From NCBI GenBank assembly GCA_028280355.1, contig JANQMB010000218.1, positions 1 through 32,505 on the forward strand: a stretch of DNA of 32,505 nt. The letters run 5' to 3'. This document shows, piece after piece, positions 15,716 through 24,500 of the stretch; within the stretch, counting starts at the first letter, position 1, and the number at the start of each line of letters is the position of its first letter. Below the pieces are notes generated by a model. It saw nothing but the letters and a program-made list of their open reading frames with translations, did no database searches and was not told the origin of the DNA. Source of the DNA: Verrucomicrobiales bacterium (GTDB lineage Bacteria; Verrucomicrobiota; Verrucomicrobiia; Verrucomicrobiales; DEV007). The position numbers and the translations under genes were made by a program.

Positions 15716-16378
15716 ATGGAAACACCGCATGTAGGGCTCGATGCCGCGCAGCTGAAGGCGATGCTCTTCGAGGTCGCCGACCGGGTCATCGCGGCGGAGC
15801 CGGAACTGTCCGAGGCCGACCGGAAACTGGGTGACGGCGATCACGGGCTCGGGATGCAGCGGGGGATGGTCGCCGCGAAGGAGGCGCTCTCGGAAGCCGC
15901 CGCTGACTCGGGGGTCGGCGAACTATTCACCGTGACGGGGAACGCTCTGATGCGTTCGATGGGGGGCGCCTCCGGCGTCGTGTTCGGTTCCTTGTTCCGC
16001 GCCGGGGGGAAGGCGCTCGAGGGGCACACCGGTGGGTTCGGGGCGGGGGAGCTATCCCTCTGCCTCTCCGCGGCCGCCGAGGCGATCATGGCCCGCGGCG
16101 GGGCGGGGGCGGGCGACAAGACGATGCTCGACGCGCTGCTCCCGGCGGGCGAGAGGGCGGTGGAGCTCGCCGGGCGACCGCTCGGGGAGGTGCTCCCGGA
16201 GGTCGCGGCGGCCGCCGAGGCGGGCCGCGACGCCTCCCGTGACATGGTCGCCACCATCGGCCGCGCCAAGACGCTCGGCGAGCGTTCGCTCGGGCACCCG
16301 GATGCGGGGGCGTGTTCGGTCGCGATCATCTTGCGGGCGATGGCGGACTTCGTCGCCGCGGCTGCCCCGGCCGACTAA
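15716..16378 (+). CDS. dhaL: DhaL-type kinase subunit (dihydroxyacetone kinase L domain)
   Basis: A 220-residue protein matching the DhaL domain in length and motifs. LGDGDHGLGM carries D40, D42 and H43, the Mg-ATP site in DhaL; GGASGVVFGSLFRAG and GDKTMLDALLPA are also present. DhaL holds the nucleotide and transfers phosphate to a sugar or triose bound covalently by DhaK. No dhaK or PTS component dhaM is present nearby, so the substrate-binding partner must be elsewhere or the protein works differently. The ATG at 15716 gives the normal domain start; an in-frame upstream extension runs through the palindrome and is unlikely. The next gene, 37 nt downstream, is an LsrF-type aldolase. Confidence 0.85.
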   Translation: METPHVGLDAAQLKAMLFEVADRVIAAEPELSEADRKLGDGDHGLGMQRGMVAAKEALSEAAADSGVGELFTVTGNALMRSMGGASGVVFGSLFRAGGKALEGHTGGFGAGELSLCLSAAAEAIMARGGAGAGDKTMLDALLPAGERAVELAGRPLGEVLPEVAAAAEAGRDASRDMVATIGRAKTLGERSLGHPDAGACSVAIILRAMADFVAAAAPAD

Positions 16379-16415
16379 CAGATCACAGATACACTAGACC
16401 TGACCCTCCAAGACA

Positions 16416-17363
16416 ATGGCTGACCTCGACGGAACACAGGGAGACAAGGAGTTTTACACCGACACCCCCCAGGAGCCGCCGGGCTTCTTCCTCAAGGGGT
16501 CCCACCAGTATGACTGGGGGCTGAAGAACCGGCTGTCGCGCGTCTTCAACCCCGAGACCGGGCGGACGATCATGCTGGCCTTCGACCACGGCTACTTCAT
16601 GGGGCCGACCACCGGCCTGGAGCGCGTCGACCAGACGATCCTGCCGCTCGAGCCGCACTGTGATTGCCTCATGCTGACCCGCGGGATCCAGCGCTCGATC
16701 ATCCCGGCGTCGACCGGCAAGGCGATCGCCCTGCGCGCCTCGGGGGGGACCTCGATGGTCAGCCCGATGGACGAGTGGGAGGGTGAGCTCGACGGCAAAC
16801 CCGCCCGGCTGGCCCGGCCCGGCTACGAGCCGCTGTCGTTCGAAGACACCGCCGTCGACATCGAGGAGGCCATCCGCCTCAACGCCTCGGTGCTCGCGGT
16901 CCAGGTGTTCATCGGCGGCCAGCACGAGCGGCGCTCGCTACAAAACCTGACGAGGACGATCGACGCGGCCAACCGCTACGGTATCGCCGTCATGGGGGTG
17001 GTCGCCGTCGGCCGCTCGATGGAGCGGACGCCGAAGTATTTCCGGATGGCGACGCGGATCATGGCGGAGCTCGGGGCGCACATCATCAAGTGCTACCACA
17101 CCGAGGAGGAGTTCGAGACGATCACCAGCTGTTGCCCGGTACCGATCGTGATCGCCGGTGGCAAGAAGCGCCCCGAGCGCGACGCGCTCCAGATGGCCTA
17201 CGACGCCTGCCGACAGGGGGCGAGCGGGGTGGACATGGGGCGCAACATCTTCCAGAGCGCGGCGCCAGTGCCGATGATGAAGGCCGTGCGGGGGGTCGTC
17301 CATGGGGGCATGTCCCCGGACGAGGCGTTCGACCTCTATCGCTCGCTTCAGGACGAGGCCTGA
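16416..17363 (+). CDS. lsrF: LsrF-like class I aldolase/thiolase
   Basis: A 315-residue cytoplasmic enzyme strongly resembling E. coli LsrF, the 3-hydroxy-5-phosphonooxypentane-2,4-dione thiolase of autoinducer-2 breakdown. It shares the MADLD start, LKG, DWGLKNRLSR, FNPxTGRT, MLAFDHGYF, GPTTGLER, VPIVIAGGKK and SGVDMGRNIFQS. K225 in IIKCYH is the probable Schiff-base lysine. It is longer than LsrF (about 290) because of an insert at roughly 112-142. No lsrK, lsrG or AI-2 transporter lies nearby; the partner is DhaL. A related role, cleaving a phosphorylated sugar made by the DhaL kinase, is therefore as likely as AI-2 processing. Confidence 0.88.
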   Translation: MADLDGTQGDKEFYTDTPQEPPGFFLKGSHQYDWGLKNRLSRVFNPETGRTIMLAFDHGYFMGPTTGLERVDQTILPLEPHCDCLMLTRGIQRSIIPASTGKAIALRASGGTSMVSPMDEWEGELDGKPARLARPGYEPLSFEDTAVDIEEAIRLNASVLAVQVFIGGQHERRSLQNLTRTIDAANRYGIAVMGVVAVGRSMERTPKYFRMATRIMAELGAHIIKCYHTEEEFETITSCCPVPIVIAGGKKRPERDALQMAYDACRQGASGVDMGRNIFQSAAPVPMMKAVRGVVHGGMSPDEAFDLYRSLQDEA

Positions 17364-17682
17364 GTCGCGGCGGCTTTGGCCATCTAGACGCCATCACCGG
17401 CCGGGGTGGCGGGGCACCTCCCGTCGGGATGGTGGCGCCGGTCGCCGTCGGGTGCCCTGGGTCTGCTGAGTGGGTCGTCCCCAACGCGAGGTAGACATCT
17501 TGAGGCTTGTGCCGTGCCCCCTGCTTCTCCCCACGGTTCGGAGGCGTGGGCGTCCGGCGGCGGAACGGTTCGCGCAACTTCATAAGTCGGTTGTCGCAAA
17601 TTCACATTGCCGGTAGTCGGAAGTGGCATGAATTAGGGTATCTTCAGGTGTGAGATTTACATCTCGCGCCAAGTCTTTGGTT
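17364..17682 (+). other. Intergenic region between lsrF and the PSD1 gene
   Basis: No gene is supported here. GGGCACC (17412-17418) pairs with GGTGCCC (17451-17457), and a smaller hairpin CACCTCC/GGATGGTG (17415-17434) overlaps its left arm. Either could end the lsrF transcript, though no T-run follows. Near the right end the sequence becomes less GC-rich; TTGTCG (17591) and TAGTCG (17614) are 17 bp apart, a weak promoter candidate for the PSD1 gene. Confidence 0.4.
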
Positions 17683-20600
17683 ATGCGTTCCCCCCGAGAG
17701 AACCCGCTGGCCCTGCTGGTCGGCCATCGAATTGCTATGATCGTGGCTTCGGTCGCCTTTGCCGGGGCGACCGGTGCGGCACCTTCGTCTGCCAGCCTCG
17801 AGTTCTTCGAGTCCAAGGTGCGCCCGCTGTTGGTCGAAAACTGCTACGAATGCCATTCGGTCGAGTCCGAAAAGGTTCGCGGCGGGCTGCTCCTCGACAG
17901 CGCTTGGGGCTGGAAGAGGGGCGGTGAATCCAAGCGGCCGGCGATCGTCCCCGGCGACCCGGATGCCAGCCCGCTGATCAAAGCGGTGCGCCGCAACTCC
18001 AAGTTCGAGGCGATGCCCCCCAAGTCGGCCCTGCCGCCGTCCGACATCAAGATCCTCGAGGAGTGGATCGCCGCCGGTGCGGTGGACCCGCGGCCGAAGC
18101 CGGAGGGCAAGGCCAACATCGAAGAGTTCGACCTCGAGGAGCGCAAGAGCTGGTGGTCCCTGCAACCCCTGCGCAAGGTCAAGCTCCCCGAGCCGGGCGA
18201 TGCGGAATGGGCGCGCAACAGCATCGATCTGTTCGTGCGCGCCGGGCTGGAGGGGCAGGGGATGACCCCCGCCCCCGAGGCGGGGCGCCGCGCCTGGATC
18301 CGCCGGGTCACCTTCGACCTCACCGGCCTCCCCCCCGAGCCCGCCGGCGTGGCGGCCTTCCTCGCCGACGGGTCGCCCGACGCGCACGCCAAGGTGGTCG
18401 ACCGCCTGCTCGCCTCGCCCCGCTTCGGGGAGCACTGGGCGAGGCACTGGATGGACCTCGTCCGCTACGCGGAGACCAAGGCCTTCGAGAACGACTACAC
18501 GATGCCGTTCGTCTACCGCTACCGGGACTACCTGATCCGGTCGTTCAACGACGACGTGCCCTACAACCAGTTCGTCTACGAGGCCATCGCCGGCGACCTC
18601 ATCGAGCAGCCGCGCACCGACCCGGAGACCGGCATCAACGAGTCGGTGATCGGCCCCGGGTTCTTCTACCTCACCGACGGCCACCACGGGCCGCCCGATA
18701 TCCACGAGGACCAGGCGCGGGTGTTCGACAGCATGATCGACACCGTGAGCAAAACCTTCCTCGGCAAAACCATCGCCTGTGCGAGGTGCCACGACCACAA
18801 GTTCGACGCCATCACCGCCGCGGACTACTACTCGATGTACGGGGTGCTCGCCGGCTCGCGCCTCGACTATGCGAACATCAACCCCCCCGCCCGTCTCGAT
18901 GCGGCACAGGCGGAGATCGCCGCCCAGAAAGGCAAGGTCAGGGGCGAGCTCGCCGCGCTGTTGGCACGCGTCGTGAAGGGGAAAAAGGACGCCGCGATGC
19001 AGGCGGCGGGCGGCGCCAAGGTCGAGACCTTCCCCGCGGGGGTCGGCGGCATCAGGCCGGGCGACCTCGGCGGCTGGCACCTTTCCGGGCGGGCCTTCGG
19101 CAAGGGGCCGCTGCCGGCCGGCGACTTCGTCCCCAGCCACGGCGGCGATGGGGTGGTGCACACCCTGGCGGGGGGGTATCTGGCGGCCGGCGCCCTCTCC
19201 TCGCGTTTCGGCGGTTCTGTCCGATCGCCGGACTTCACCCTGAACGGTGAGAGCGTACGCGTCCGGGTGAAGGGCAAGAACGCCCGCGTCTCGCTGTATG
19301 TCCGCAACTACGAACTGGTCGGCAAGGGGCCGACGACCGGCGGCCTGACGAAGGTCATCAACTCGGACGGTTGGCAGTGGGTGCAGTTCGGCACCGGGCT
19401 GTGGAAGGGCGAGACGGCCTACATCGAGGTCAGCCAGAACGGCGGCGAGTTCGATTTCGTCACGAATGGGCAGCACAAGCCGCAGCACGCCGACGGCGCC
19501 TATGCCGTGATCGCCGAGGCCCATCTGGGCGGGTCAGGGGGGCCGCAGGCGACGCCGGTCGCCTCGCCCGCGTCGGTGCTCCGCTCGCTGCCGGCGGCGT
19601 GGCGGGCCGGGAAGCTCAGCCCGGAGCAGGCCGCGGTCTTGGAGGCCCTCTTCGCCTCCAAGGTGTTCGTCCCGACGGTCGGCGGCTCCCCGGGCTTGAA
19701 GCGGGAGGTCGAGCGCCTGCGCGAGCTGCAGGCGGCGGTGCCCAAGCCGACCTACGTGCGCAGCATGGCGGACGGCGACCCGGTCGACCAGCCGGTGTTC
19801 GTGCGCGGCTCGCACAAGAACATCAGCGGGGAGCCCAACCCGCGCCACTTCATGGACGCGCTCGACAGCTCGCCCTTCAAAGGGAAGGGCAGCGGCCGCC
19901 GCGAGCTGGCCGCGAAGATCGCTTCCGCCGACAACCCGCTCACCGCGCGGGTGATGGTCAACCGCGTCTGGCACCACATGTTCGGGCGCGGCATCGTCGC
20001 CTCGACCGACGACTTCGGGAAGATGGGCGACGGGCCCAGCCACCCCGAGCTGCTCGACCACCTCGCCCTCGGCTTCATGAAGTCCGGCTGGTCGGTGAAG
20101 AAACTGATCCGGGCGGTGGCGCTCTCCAGCACCTACCGCATGGCGAGCGAACCCTCCGCGGAGTCGCTCGAAAAGGATCCGAAGAACCTCTACCTCCAAC
20201 ACGTGCCGGTGCGGCGGCTCGGCGCAGAGGCGGTGCGCGACACGATCCTCTGGGTCAGCGGCGAACTCGACATCGCGATGTATGGGCCGGGCGTGCCGGT
20301 GAACCTGCACGAGACCAACGCCAGCCGTTCGCGCCCGCGCCAGAGTGGCCCGATAGACGGAGGGCGGCGGCGCTCGGTCTACCTCGAGCTGCGCCGCAAC
20401 TACCTGCCCGGTCTCCTGGTCGCCTTCGACATGCCGAACGCCTCGCAGACCTTCGGGCGGCGCAACGTCACCAACGTCCCTGCACAGTCGCTGGCGATGC
20501 TCAACGACCCTTTCGTGCACGGCCAGGCCGAAGCGTGGGCGAAGCGGGTGATCGCCAATGGGGCGAAGGGATTCGAGGGGCAGGTGGAAACCATGCACCA

Positions 20601-20775
20601 GAGGGCCTTCGGTCGCCCGGCGGCCCCCCCCGAGCTGGAGTGGGCGCGGGGGCTGTTCGCCGAGCTCGCCGAGGCGCACGGCGTCGCCGCCGCCGACGCG
20701 GCCGGACACCTCGGCGTCTGGACGGACTTCTGCCACACCATGCTCAACCGCAAGGAGCTAATCTATGTCTACTAA
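17683..20775 (+). CDS. PSD1 / planctomycete cytochrome c domain protein (DUF1549-DUF1553)
   Basis: A 1030-residue exported protein of the PSCyt1-PSCyt2-PSD1 family, abundant in Planctomycetes and Verrucomicrobia. The signal is at about 1-32 (IAMIVASVAFAGATGAA). PSCyt1 follows with a haem c motif C54-YE-C57-H58; PSCyt2 (DUF1549) spans about 165-400 with a second motif C366-AR-C369-H370; the PSD1 domain (DUF1553) fills about 700-1000. Between them, about 455-620, lies a beta-rich region (VRVRVKGKNARVSLYVRNYE) that may bind carbohydrate or ligand. The biochemical role of the family is not firmly known; links to sugar or polymer oxidation are proposed. A GTG 33 nt upstream is an alternative start. 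The gene overlaps the DUF1501 gene by 11 nt. Confidence 0.88.
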   Translation: MRSPRENPLALLVGHRIAMIVASVAFAGATGAAPSSASLEFFESKVRPLLVENCYECHSVESEKVRGGLLLDSAWGWKRGGESKRPAIVPGDPDASPLIKAVRRNSKFEAMPPKSALPPSDIKILEEWIAAGAVDPRPKPEGKANIEEFDLEERKSWWSLQPLRKVKLPEPGDAEWARNSIDLFVRAGLEGQGMTPAPEAGRRAWIRRVTFDLTGLPPEPAGVAAFLADGSPDAHAKVVDRLLASPRFGEHWARHWMDLVRYAETKAFENDYTMPFVYRYRDYLIRSFNDDVPYNQFVYEAIAGDLIEQPRTDPETGINESVIGPGFFYLTDGHHGPPDIHEDQARVFDSMIDTVSKTFLGKTIACARCHDHKFDAITAADYYSMYGVLAGSRLDYANINPPARLDAAQAEIAAQKGKVRGELAALLARVVKGKKDAAMQAAGGAKVETFPAGVGGIRPGDLGGWHLSGRAFGKGPLPAGDFVPSHGGDGVVHTLAGGYLAAGALSSRFGGSVRSPDFTLNGESVRVRVKGKNARVSLYVRNYELVGKGPTTGGLTKVINSDGWQWVQFGTGLWKGETAYIEVSQNGGEFDFVTNGQHKPQHADGAYAVIAEAHLGGSGGPQATPVASPASVLRSLPAAWRAGKLSPEQAAVLEALFASKVFVPTVGGSPGLKREVERLRELQAAVPKPTYVRSMADGDPVDQPVFVRGSHKNISGEPNPRHFMDALDSSPFKGKGSGRRELAAKIASADNPLTARVMVNRVWHHMFGRGIVASTDDFGKMGDGPSHPELLDHLALGFMKSGWSVKKLIRAVALSSTYRMASEPSAESLEKDPKNLYLQHVPVRRLGAEAVRDTILWVSGELDIAMYGPGVPVNLHETNASRSRPRQSGPIDGGRRRSVYLELRRNYLPGLLVAFDMPNASQTFGRRNVTNVPAQSLAMLNDPFVHGQAEAWAKRVIANGAKGFEGQVETMHQRAFGRPAAPPELEWARGLFAELAEAHGVAAADAAGHLGVWTDFCHTMLNRKELIYVY

Positions 20776-22180
20776 CACACCTCTAATGAGCCGCCGCAGG
20801 CTGCTGCGCGAGGCCTCCATGGGCTTCGGCGCACTGGCCTTCTCCGACCTGATGCAGGGGGAGGCGGGCGCCGACCTCTCCTCCCGGGGGCCGCTCGACC
20901 CCAGGCCGTCGCACGCGCCGGCGAGGGCCCGCAGCGTCATCTTCCTCTATATGGACGGCGGGGTGTCGCAGGTCGACACCTTCGACCCCAAGCCGCTGCT
21001 GGCGAAGGAGAACGGCCAGAAACCGAAGTTCAAAGTCGACGCCACGGTCTTCAACAACAACGGCAACATCCTCGCCAGCCCCTGGGAGTTCAAGCGCCAC
21101 GGGCAGAGCGGCATCCCGATCAGCAGCCTGTTCCCACACATCGCCAAGCACGCCGACGAGCTGTGCGTGCTGCGCTCGATGACCGCCTTCTCCCCCAACC
21201 ACCCGAACGCCAACTACGCGCTGCACTCCGGGCACGCCCTGCTCGGGCGGCCGAGCATGGGCGCCTGGGCCTCCTATGGCCTCGGCACCGAGAACGCCAA
21301 CCTGCCGAGCTTCGTCGTCCTGCACGGCGGCCAGGTCCCCTCGGGCGGCATGGTCAACTTCAGCAGCGGCTTCTTGCCGGCCAACCATCAGGGTTCGATC
21401 CTGCAGCCGACCAACCCCATCTTGCGCAACGTGAAGCCGGGGGACAAGCGCCCCGGCTCACAGAGGAAGAAGCTCGACCGCCTGGCGCAGGTGGACCGCG
21501 ACCTGCTCGGCCGCCTCGGCCACGCCCCGGAGGTCGAGTCCGCCATCCGCAACTACGAACTCGCCTACCGCATGCAGATGGCGGTGCCCGAGGTCACCGA
21601 TATCTCCGGCGAGAGCGAGCTGACCAAGAAGCTCTACGGTCTCGACGCCCCCTACGGCAACACCAGGAAGTACGGCACCCAGTGCCTGCTCGCCCGCCGC
21701 CTCGTCGAGCGCGGCGTGCGCTTCGTCGAGCTGACCATCAACCCCGGCAACGGCGACCGCTGGGACCAGCACGGCAACCTCAAGGCCGGGCACGAGAAGA
21801 ACTCGCTGGCCGTCGACCAGCCGATCGCCGGCCTGATCACCGACCTCAAGGCGCGCGGCCTGCTCGACTCGACGCTCCTGGTGTTCTCCGGCGAGTTCGG
21901 CCGCACCCCGTTCGCGCAGGGGACCAACGGCCGCGACCACAACCCGCAGGGCTTCAGCCTGTGGATGGCGGGCGGCGGGGTGAAGGGCGGCACGATCTAC
22001 GGTGCCACCGACGAGTACGGGTACCGGGTGGTCGACAAGAAGCTGACGGTGCACGACCTGCACGCCAACATGTTGCACCTGCTCGGCATCGACCACACCA
22101 GGCTCACCTACCGCTTCGGCGGCCGCGACGTCCGGCTCACCGACGTCCACGGCGAGATCATCCCGGAGATCATCGCCTAG
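20765..22180 (+). CDS. DUF1501 family exported protein (sulfatase-like fold)
   Basis: A 471-residue protein with a twin-arginine-type signal (SRRRLLREASMGFGALAF, residues 9-26), so it is probably folded and exported by Tat. The DUF1501 pattern is clear: FLYMDGGVSQVDTFDPKP at about 60-77, a central Asn-rich segment (SPNHPNANYALHSGH), VVFSGEFGRTPFAQG with GRDHNP following, and GVKGGTIYGATDEYG near the end. DUF1501 shares the alkaline phosphatase/sulfatase fold, but its reaction is unknown. Genes of this family are almost always next to PSD1-domain genes, as here, and the 11-nt overlap points to co-translation. The two products probably act together in the periplasm. Confidence 0.92.
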   Translation: MSTNTPLMSRRRLLREASMGFGALAFSDLMQGEAGADLSSRGPLDPRPSHAPARARSVIFLYMDGGVSQVDTFDPKPLLAKENGQKPKFKVDATVFNNNGNILASPWEFKRHGQSGIPISSLFPHIAKHADELCVLRSMTAFSPNHPNANYALHSGHALLGRPSMGAWASYGLGTENANLPSFVVLHGGQVPSGGMVNFSSGFLPANHQGSILQPTNPILRNVKPGDKRPGSQRKKLDRLAQVDRDLLGRLGHAPEVESAIRNYELAYRMQMAVPEVTDISGESELTKKLYGLDAPYGNTRKYGTQCLLARRLVERGVRFVELTINPGNGDRWDQHGNLKAGHEKNSLAVDQPIAGLITDLKARGLLDSTLLVFSGEFGRTPFAQGTNGRDHNPQGFSLWMAGGGVKGGTIYGATDEYGYRVVDKKLTVHDLHANMLHLLGIDHTRLTYRFGGRDVRLTDVHGEIIPEIIA

Positions 22181-22240
22181 CGCCGGGTCCCCAGCCGCAG
22201 GGGGCCACGGGTTTTTGGTATCTAATTGGGAAAACAAACT

Positions 22241-23176
22241 ATGAAGCACAACATGTTCAGATATGCCGCGTCCGCCCTCCTCTGCCTCTCGCCAGCCTCC
22301 CTCTATGCCGAGGGCAAGCAGGTTAGCGAGGACGGCATCCGCCATTCCTTCCTGGTCTGTGGCAAGTTCACCGCGCTCATCGACGAGGACAGCAAGGTCG
22401 TCTGGCAGGTGCCCGGCTTCGGGCGCGACGGCATGGTCTTGGAGAACGGCAACATCTTGCTCACCATCGGCAACGAGGCGCGGGAGTACAAGAAGGGGGG
22501 CGACGAGGTCGTCTGGTCGTACAAGCTCGACCCGCGCAACAAGGAGCTCGGGACCTGCAACCGCCTCGCCAACGGCAACACGCTGATCGTCGAGCGCGGC
22601 CCGCTGCCGCGGTTGCTGGAGGTCGACGGCGACGGGGAGGTCAAGGTGGAGGTCCCGCTGCAGCCCGACACCGACAACGGGCACATGCAGACCCGCATGG
22701 CGCGCAAGCTCCCGGGCGGCAACTACCTGGTCCCCCACCTGCTGGCCTTCCGGGTGAAGGAGTACACGCCGGCCGGTGAGGTGGTGCGCGAGATCGCGAC
22801 CGACCTCGAGGAGCTCGGCGGCCGCGAGGCCAGGAACTGGCCCTTCACGGCCATCCTGTTGCCGAACAAGAACGTGCTCGTCAACCTGACCAACGGTGAC
22901 AAGACGGTCGAGTTCGACCCCGACGGCAAGGTCGCCTGGCGTTGTGACAACGGGGACGTCGACGGCCGTTTCCGCGACCCCTGTGGCGGCCAGCGCCTGC
23001 CCAACGGCAACACCGTGATCTGCAGCTTCGGGCAGGGCGACGGCGGGAAGGCGAAGATCTTTGAGGTCACCCCGGACAGGGAGGTCGTCTGGGAGTACAT
23101 CGACCCGCGGGTCAGGGCGCACCAGGTCCACATCCTCACCACCAACGGAAAGCCGGTGTCGCCGGCGTTGCGTTGA
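22241..23176 (+). CDS. Secreted beta-propeller (PQQ-like repeat) protein
   Basis: A 311-residue exported protein. The ATG at 22241 is followed by a clean signal peptide ending at SLYA (about residue 23). The rest consists of repeats of about 40 residues built around LxNGNxL and W-x-Y/V strands, for example LENGNILLTI, LANGNTLIV, LPGGNYLVP and LPNGNTVIC, separated by Asp-Gly turns. This is the pattern of a six- or seven-bladed propeller of the PQQ-like / arylsulfotransferase-like type. No catalytic motif is evident. It lies 60 bp after the DUF1501 gene in the same direction and probably belongs to that operon. It may bind the same substrate or interact with the PSD1/DUF1501 pair. Confidence 0.8.
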   Translation: MKHNMFRYAASALLCLSPASLYAEGKQVSEDGIRHSFLVCGKFTALIDEDSKVVWQVPGFGRDGMVLENGNILLTIGNEAREYKKGGDEVVWSYKLDPRNKELGTCNRLANGNTLIVERGPLPRLLEVDGDGEVKVEVPLQPDTDNGHMQTRMARKLPGGNYLVPHLLAFRVKEYTPAGEVVREIATDLEELGGREARNWPFTAILLPNKNVLVNLTNGDKTVEFDPDGKVAWRCDNGDVDGRFRDPCGGQRLPNGNTVICSFGQGDGGKAKIFEVTPDREVVWEYIDPRVRAHQVHILTTNGKPVSPALR

Positions 23177-23301
23177 GCGACGGGTTCCCCGGGTTGCGCG
23201 CGGGCGTCGTCCCCGCTTCGGAAGAGGCGCTGCCCCGGCGGCCCCGTTCTCCTTGGCGACGCGAATTGACACAGGTTTTGGCGCGTCCTCACGTCGTCCA
23301 G

Positions 23302-23325
23302 GTAGCCTCCGGTATCGGGGGCTAC
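23302..23325. terminator. Intrinsic terminator hairpin between convergent genes
   Basis: GTAGCCTCC (23302-23310) pairs with GGGGGCTAC (23317-23325) around a 6-nt loop: nine base pairs with one G-U on the plus-strand transcript. TTCTT follows on the plus strand. It should end the beta-propeller transcript. It also overlaps the stop codon of the convergent XylR-type gene and may act in both directions. Confidence 0.65.
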
Positions 23326-24500
23326 TTCTTGATCGAATGCTTCTCGCGGAACTGTCCGGGGCTCGTGCCCATGGTCTTTTTGAACAGGGTCGCCATGTTG
23401 GAAGTCTCGCTGAAGCCGAGGGTGTCGCTGATCCGCTCCAGGGTGTAGTCGGTGTAGGTGAGCAACTTCACGACGCGCTTGATCCGCTCGCGTTGGATCG
23501 TTTTATAGGGCGAGGTGCCCAGCTGGCGGCTGAACCGCCGCTCGAGTTCGCGGCGTGACAGCGAGGCGCGCAGCGCCACCTCGTCGACAGTGATCGGGCG
23601 CCTGGCGTGGTCCCTGATGAACTGGAGGGCGGTGGCGAGGTTGGTATCGTCGAAGGCGAAGACCTCGCTCGAGGTGCGCGTCACCAGCTCCCCCGGGGGG
23701 ACGAGGATCGGCTGTGGTCCATCCGGTGGCGGGTCGCCCGCCATCATGGAGTCCAGCAGGCTGGCCGCCTGGAAGCCGATCTCCTCGACGTTCTGGTCGA
23801 CGCTGCTCAGCGGCGGCCAGGACACCGAGCAGAACAGGGGGTCGTTGTCGACCCCGACCACGGCGACCTCCTCGGGCACCCGTGTCCCGTTGCGGCGGCA
23901 GGCGTCGATGATGCGGCTGCCGAACAGGTCGTATGCGGCCATGATCGCGCAGGGTTTCGGCAACGACCCCACCCAGCTACAGAGCAGCGCCTGGTCCTCC
24001 TCCCAGTCGCCGCCGTGCCCCTCCGACCCGGGGGGGATGGCCAGCACCTCGACCTCATGGCCGGCCTCCCGGCAGGCCCCGATAAACGCGTCGCGGCGGT
24101 CGGCCGACCAGCTGCAGTCCCTCGCGTCGCAGAAGGCGAAATTGGTGAACCCACGTTTGACGAAATGTTCGGCGACCAGCCGGCCGGTGGCGGAGTGGTC
24201 GCAGTTGATGCAGGGCATGTCGAGGCTCGCGTCGAGCTCGCGGTAATACCCCAGGTTGACCACCGCGATGCCCCGCTCCTGGGCGAGTCGCGAGGCCACG
24301 GCCGAGACGCTTCGCGTGATGATGCCGTCGCCCTGCCAGTCGCGGATCCAGTCGGGTTCGAAGTCCGATTCCCCGCGCTCGGTGAAATAGACCGACCACG
24401 GGCCGTGCGACTGGATGTAGCGGCCGACCCCTAGCAACAGCTCGCGCCCGTACTGTTTGGACGTCTCGACGATGAGGGCGACATGGGGGAACGGGTCCAT
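23322..24500 (-). CDS. XylR-type regulator (PBP1 sensor plus AraC DNA-binding domain)
   Basis: A 392-residue regulator. Residues 5-275 form a LacI/GalR-like periplasmic-binding fold (HVALIVETSKQYGRELLLGV, then VAVVGVDNDPLFC and PPLSSVDQN). The last 100 residues form an AraC-type DNA-binding domain (VDEVALRASLSRRELERRF, then LERISDTLGFSETSNMATLFKK and GTSPGQFR). This arrangement is that of E. coli XylR, a sugar-responsive activator, and is common in Verrucomicrobiota. Candidate targets are its own gene, the convergent PSD1/DUF1501/propeller genes and the lyase gene upstream. The sugar cannot be predicted. An inverted repeat at 24579-24600, about 80 bp before the start, is a possible operator. 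Confidence 0.92.
   Translation of the reverse strand: MDPFPHVALIVETSKQYGRELLLGVGRYIQSHGPWSVYFTERGESDFEPDWIRDWQGDGIITRSVSAVASRLAQERGIAVVNLGYYRELDASLDMPCINCDHSATGRLVAEHFVKRGFTNFAFCDARDCSWSADRRDAFIGACREAGHEVEVLAIPPGSEGHGGDWEEDQALLCSWVGSLPKPCAIMAAYDLFGSRIIDACRRNGTRVPEEVAVVGVDNDPLFCSVSWPPLSSVDQNVEEIGFQAASLLDSMMAGDPPPDGPQPILVPPGELVTRTSSEVFAFDDTNLATALQFIRDHARRPITVDEVALRASLSRRELERRFSRQLGTSPYKTIQRERIKRVVKLLTYTDYTLERISDTLGFSETSNMATLFKKTMGTSPGQFREKHSIKK

Noticed and set aside
17644-19524. A 626-codon minus-strand open frame opposite the PSD1 gene
   Set aside because: The plus strand encodes a clear PSCyt protein with haem motifs. The antisense product is low-complexity Val/Gly/Arg/Asp sequence caused by GC bias.
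21458-23272. A 604-codon minus-strand open frame opposite the DUF1501 and propeller genes
   Set aside because: It crosses two well-supported genes and the gap between them and has only shadow-type composition.
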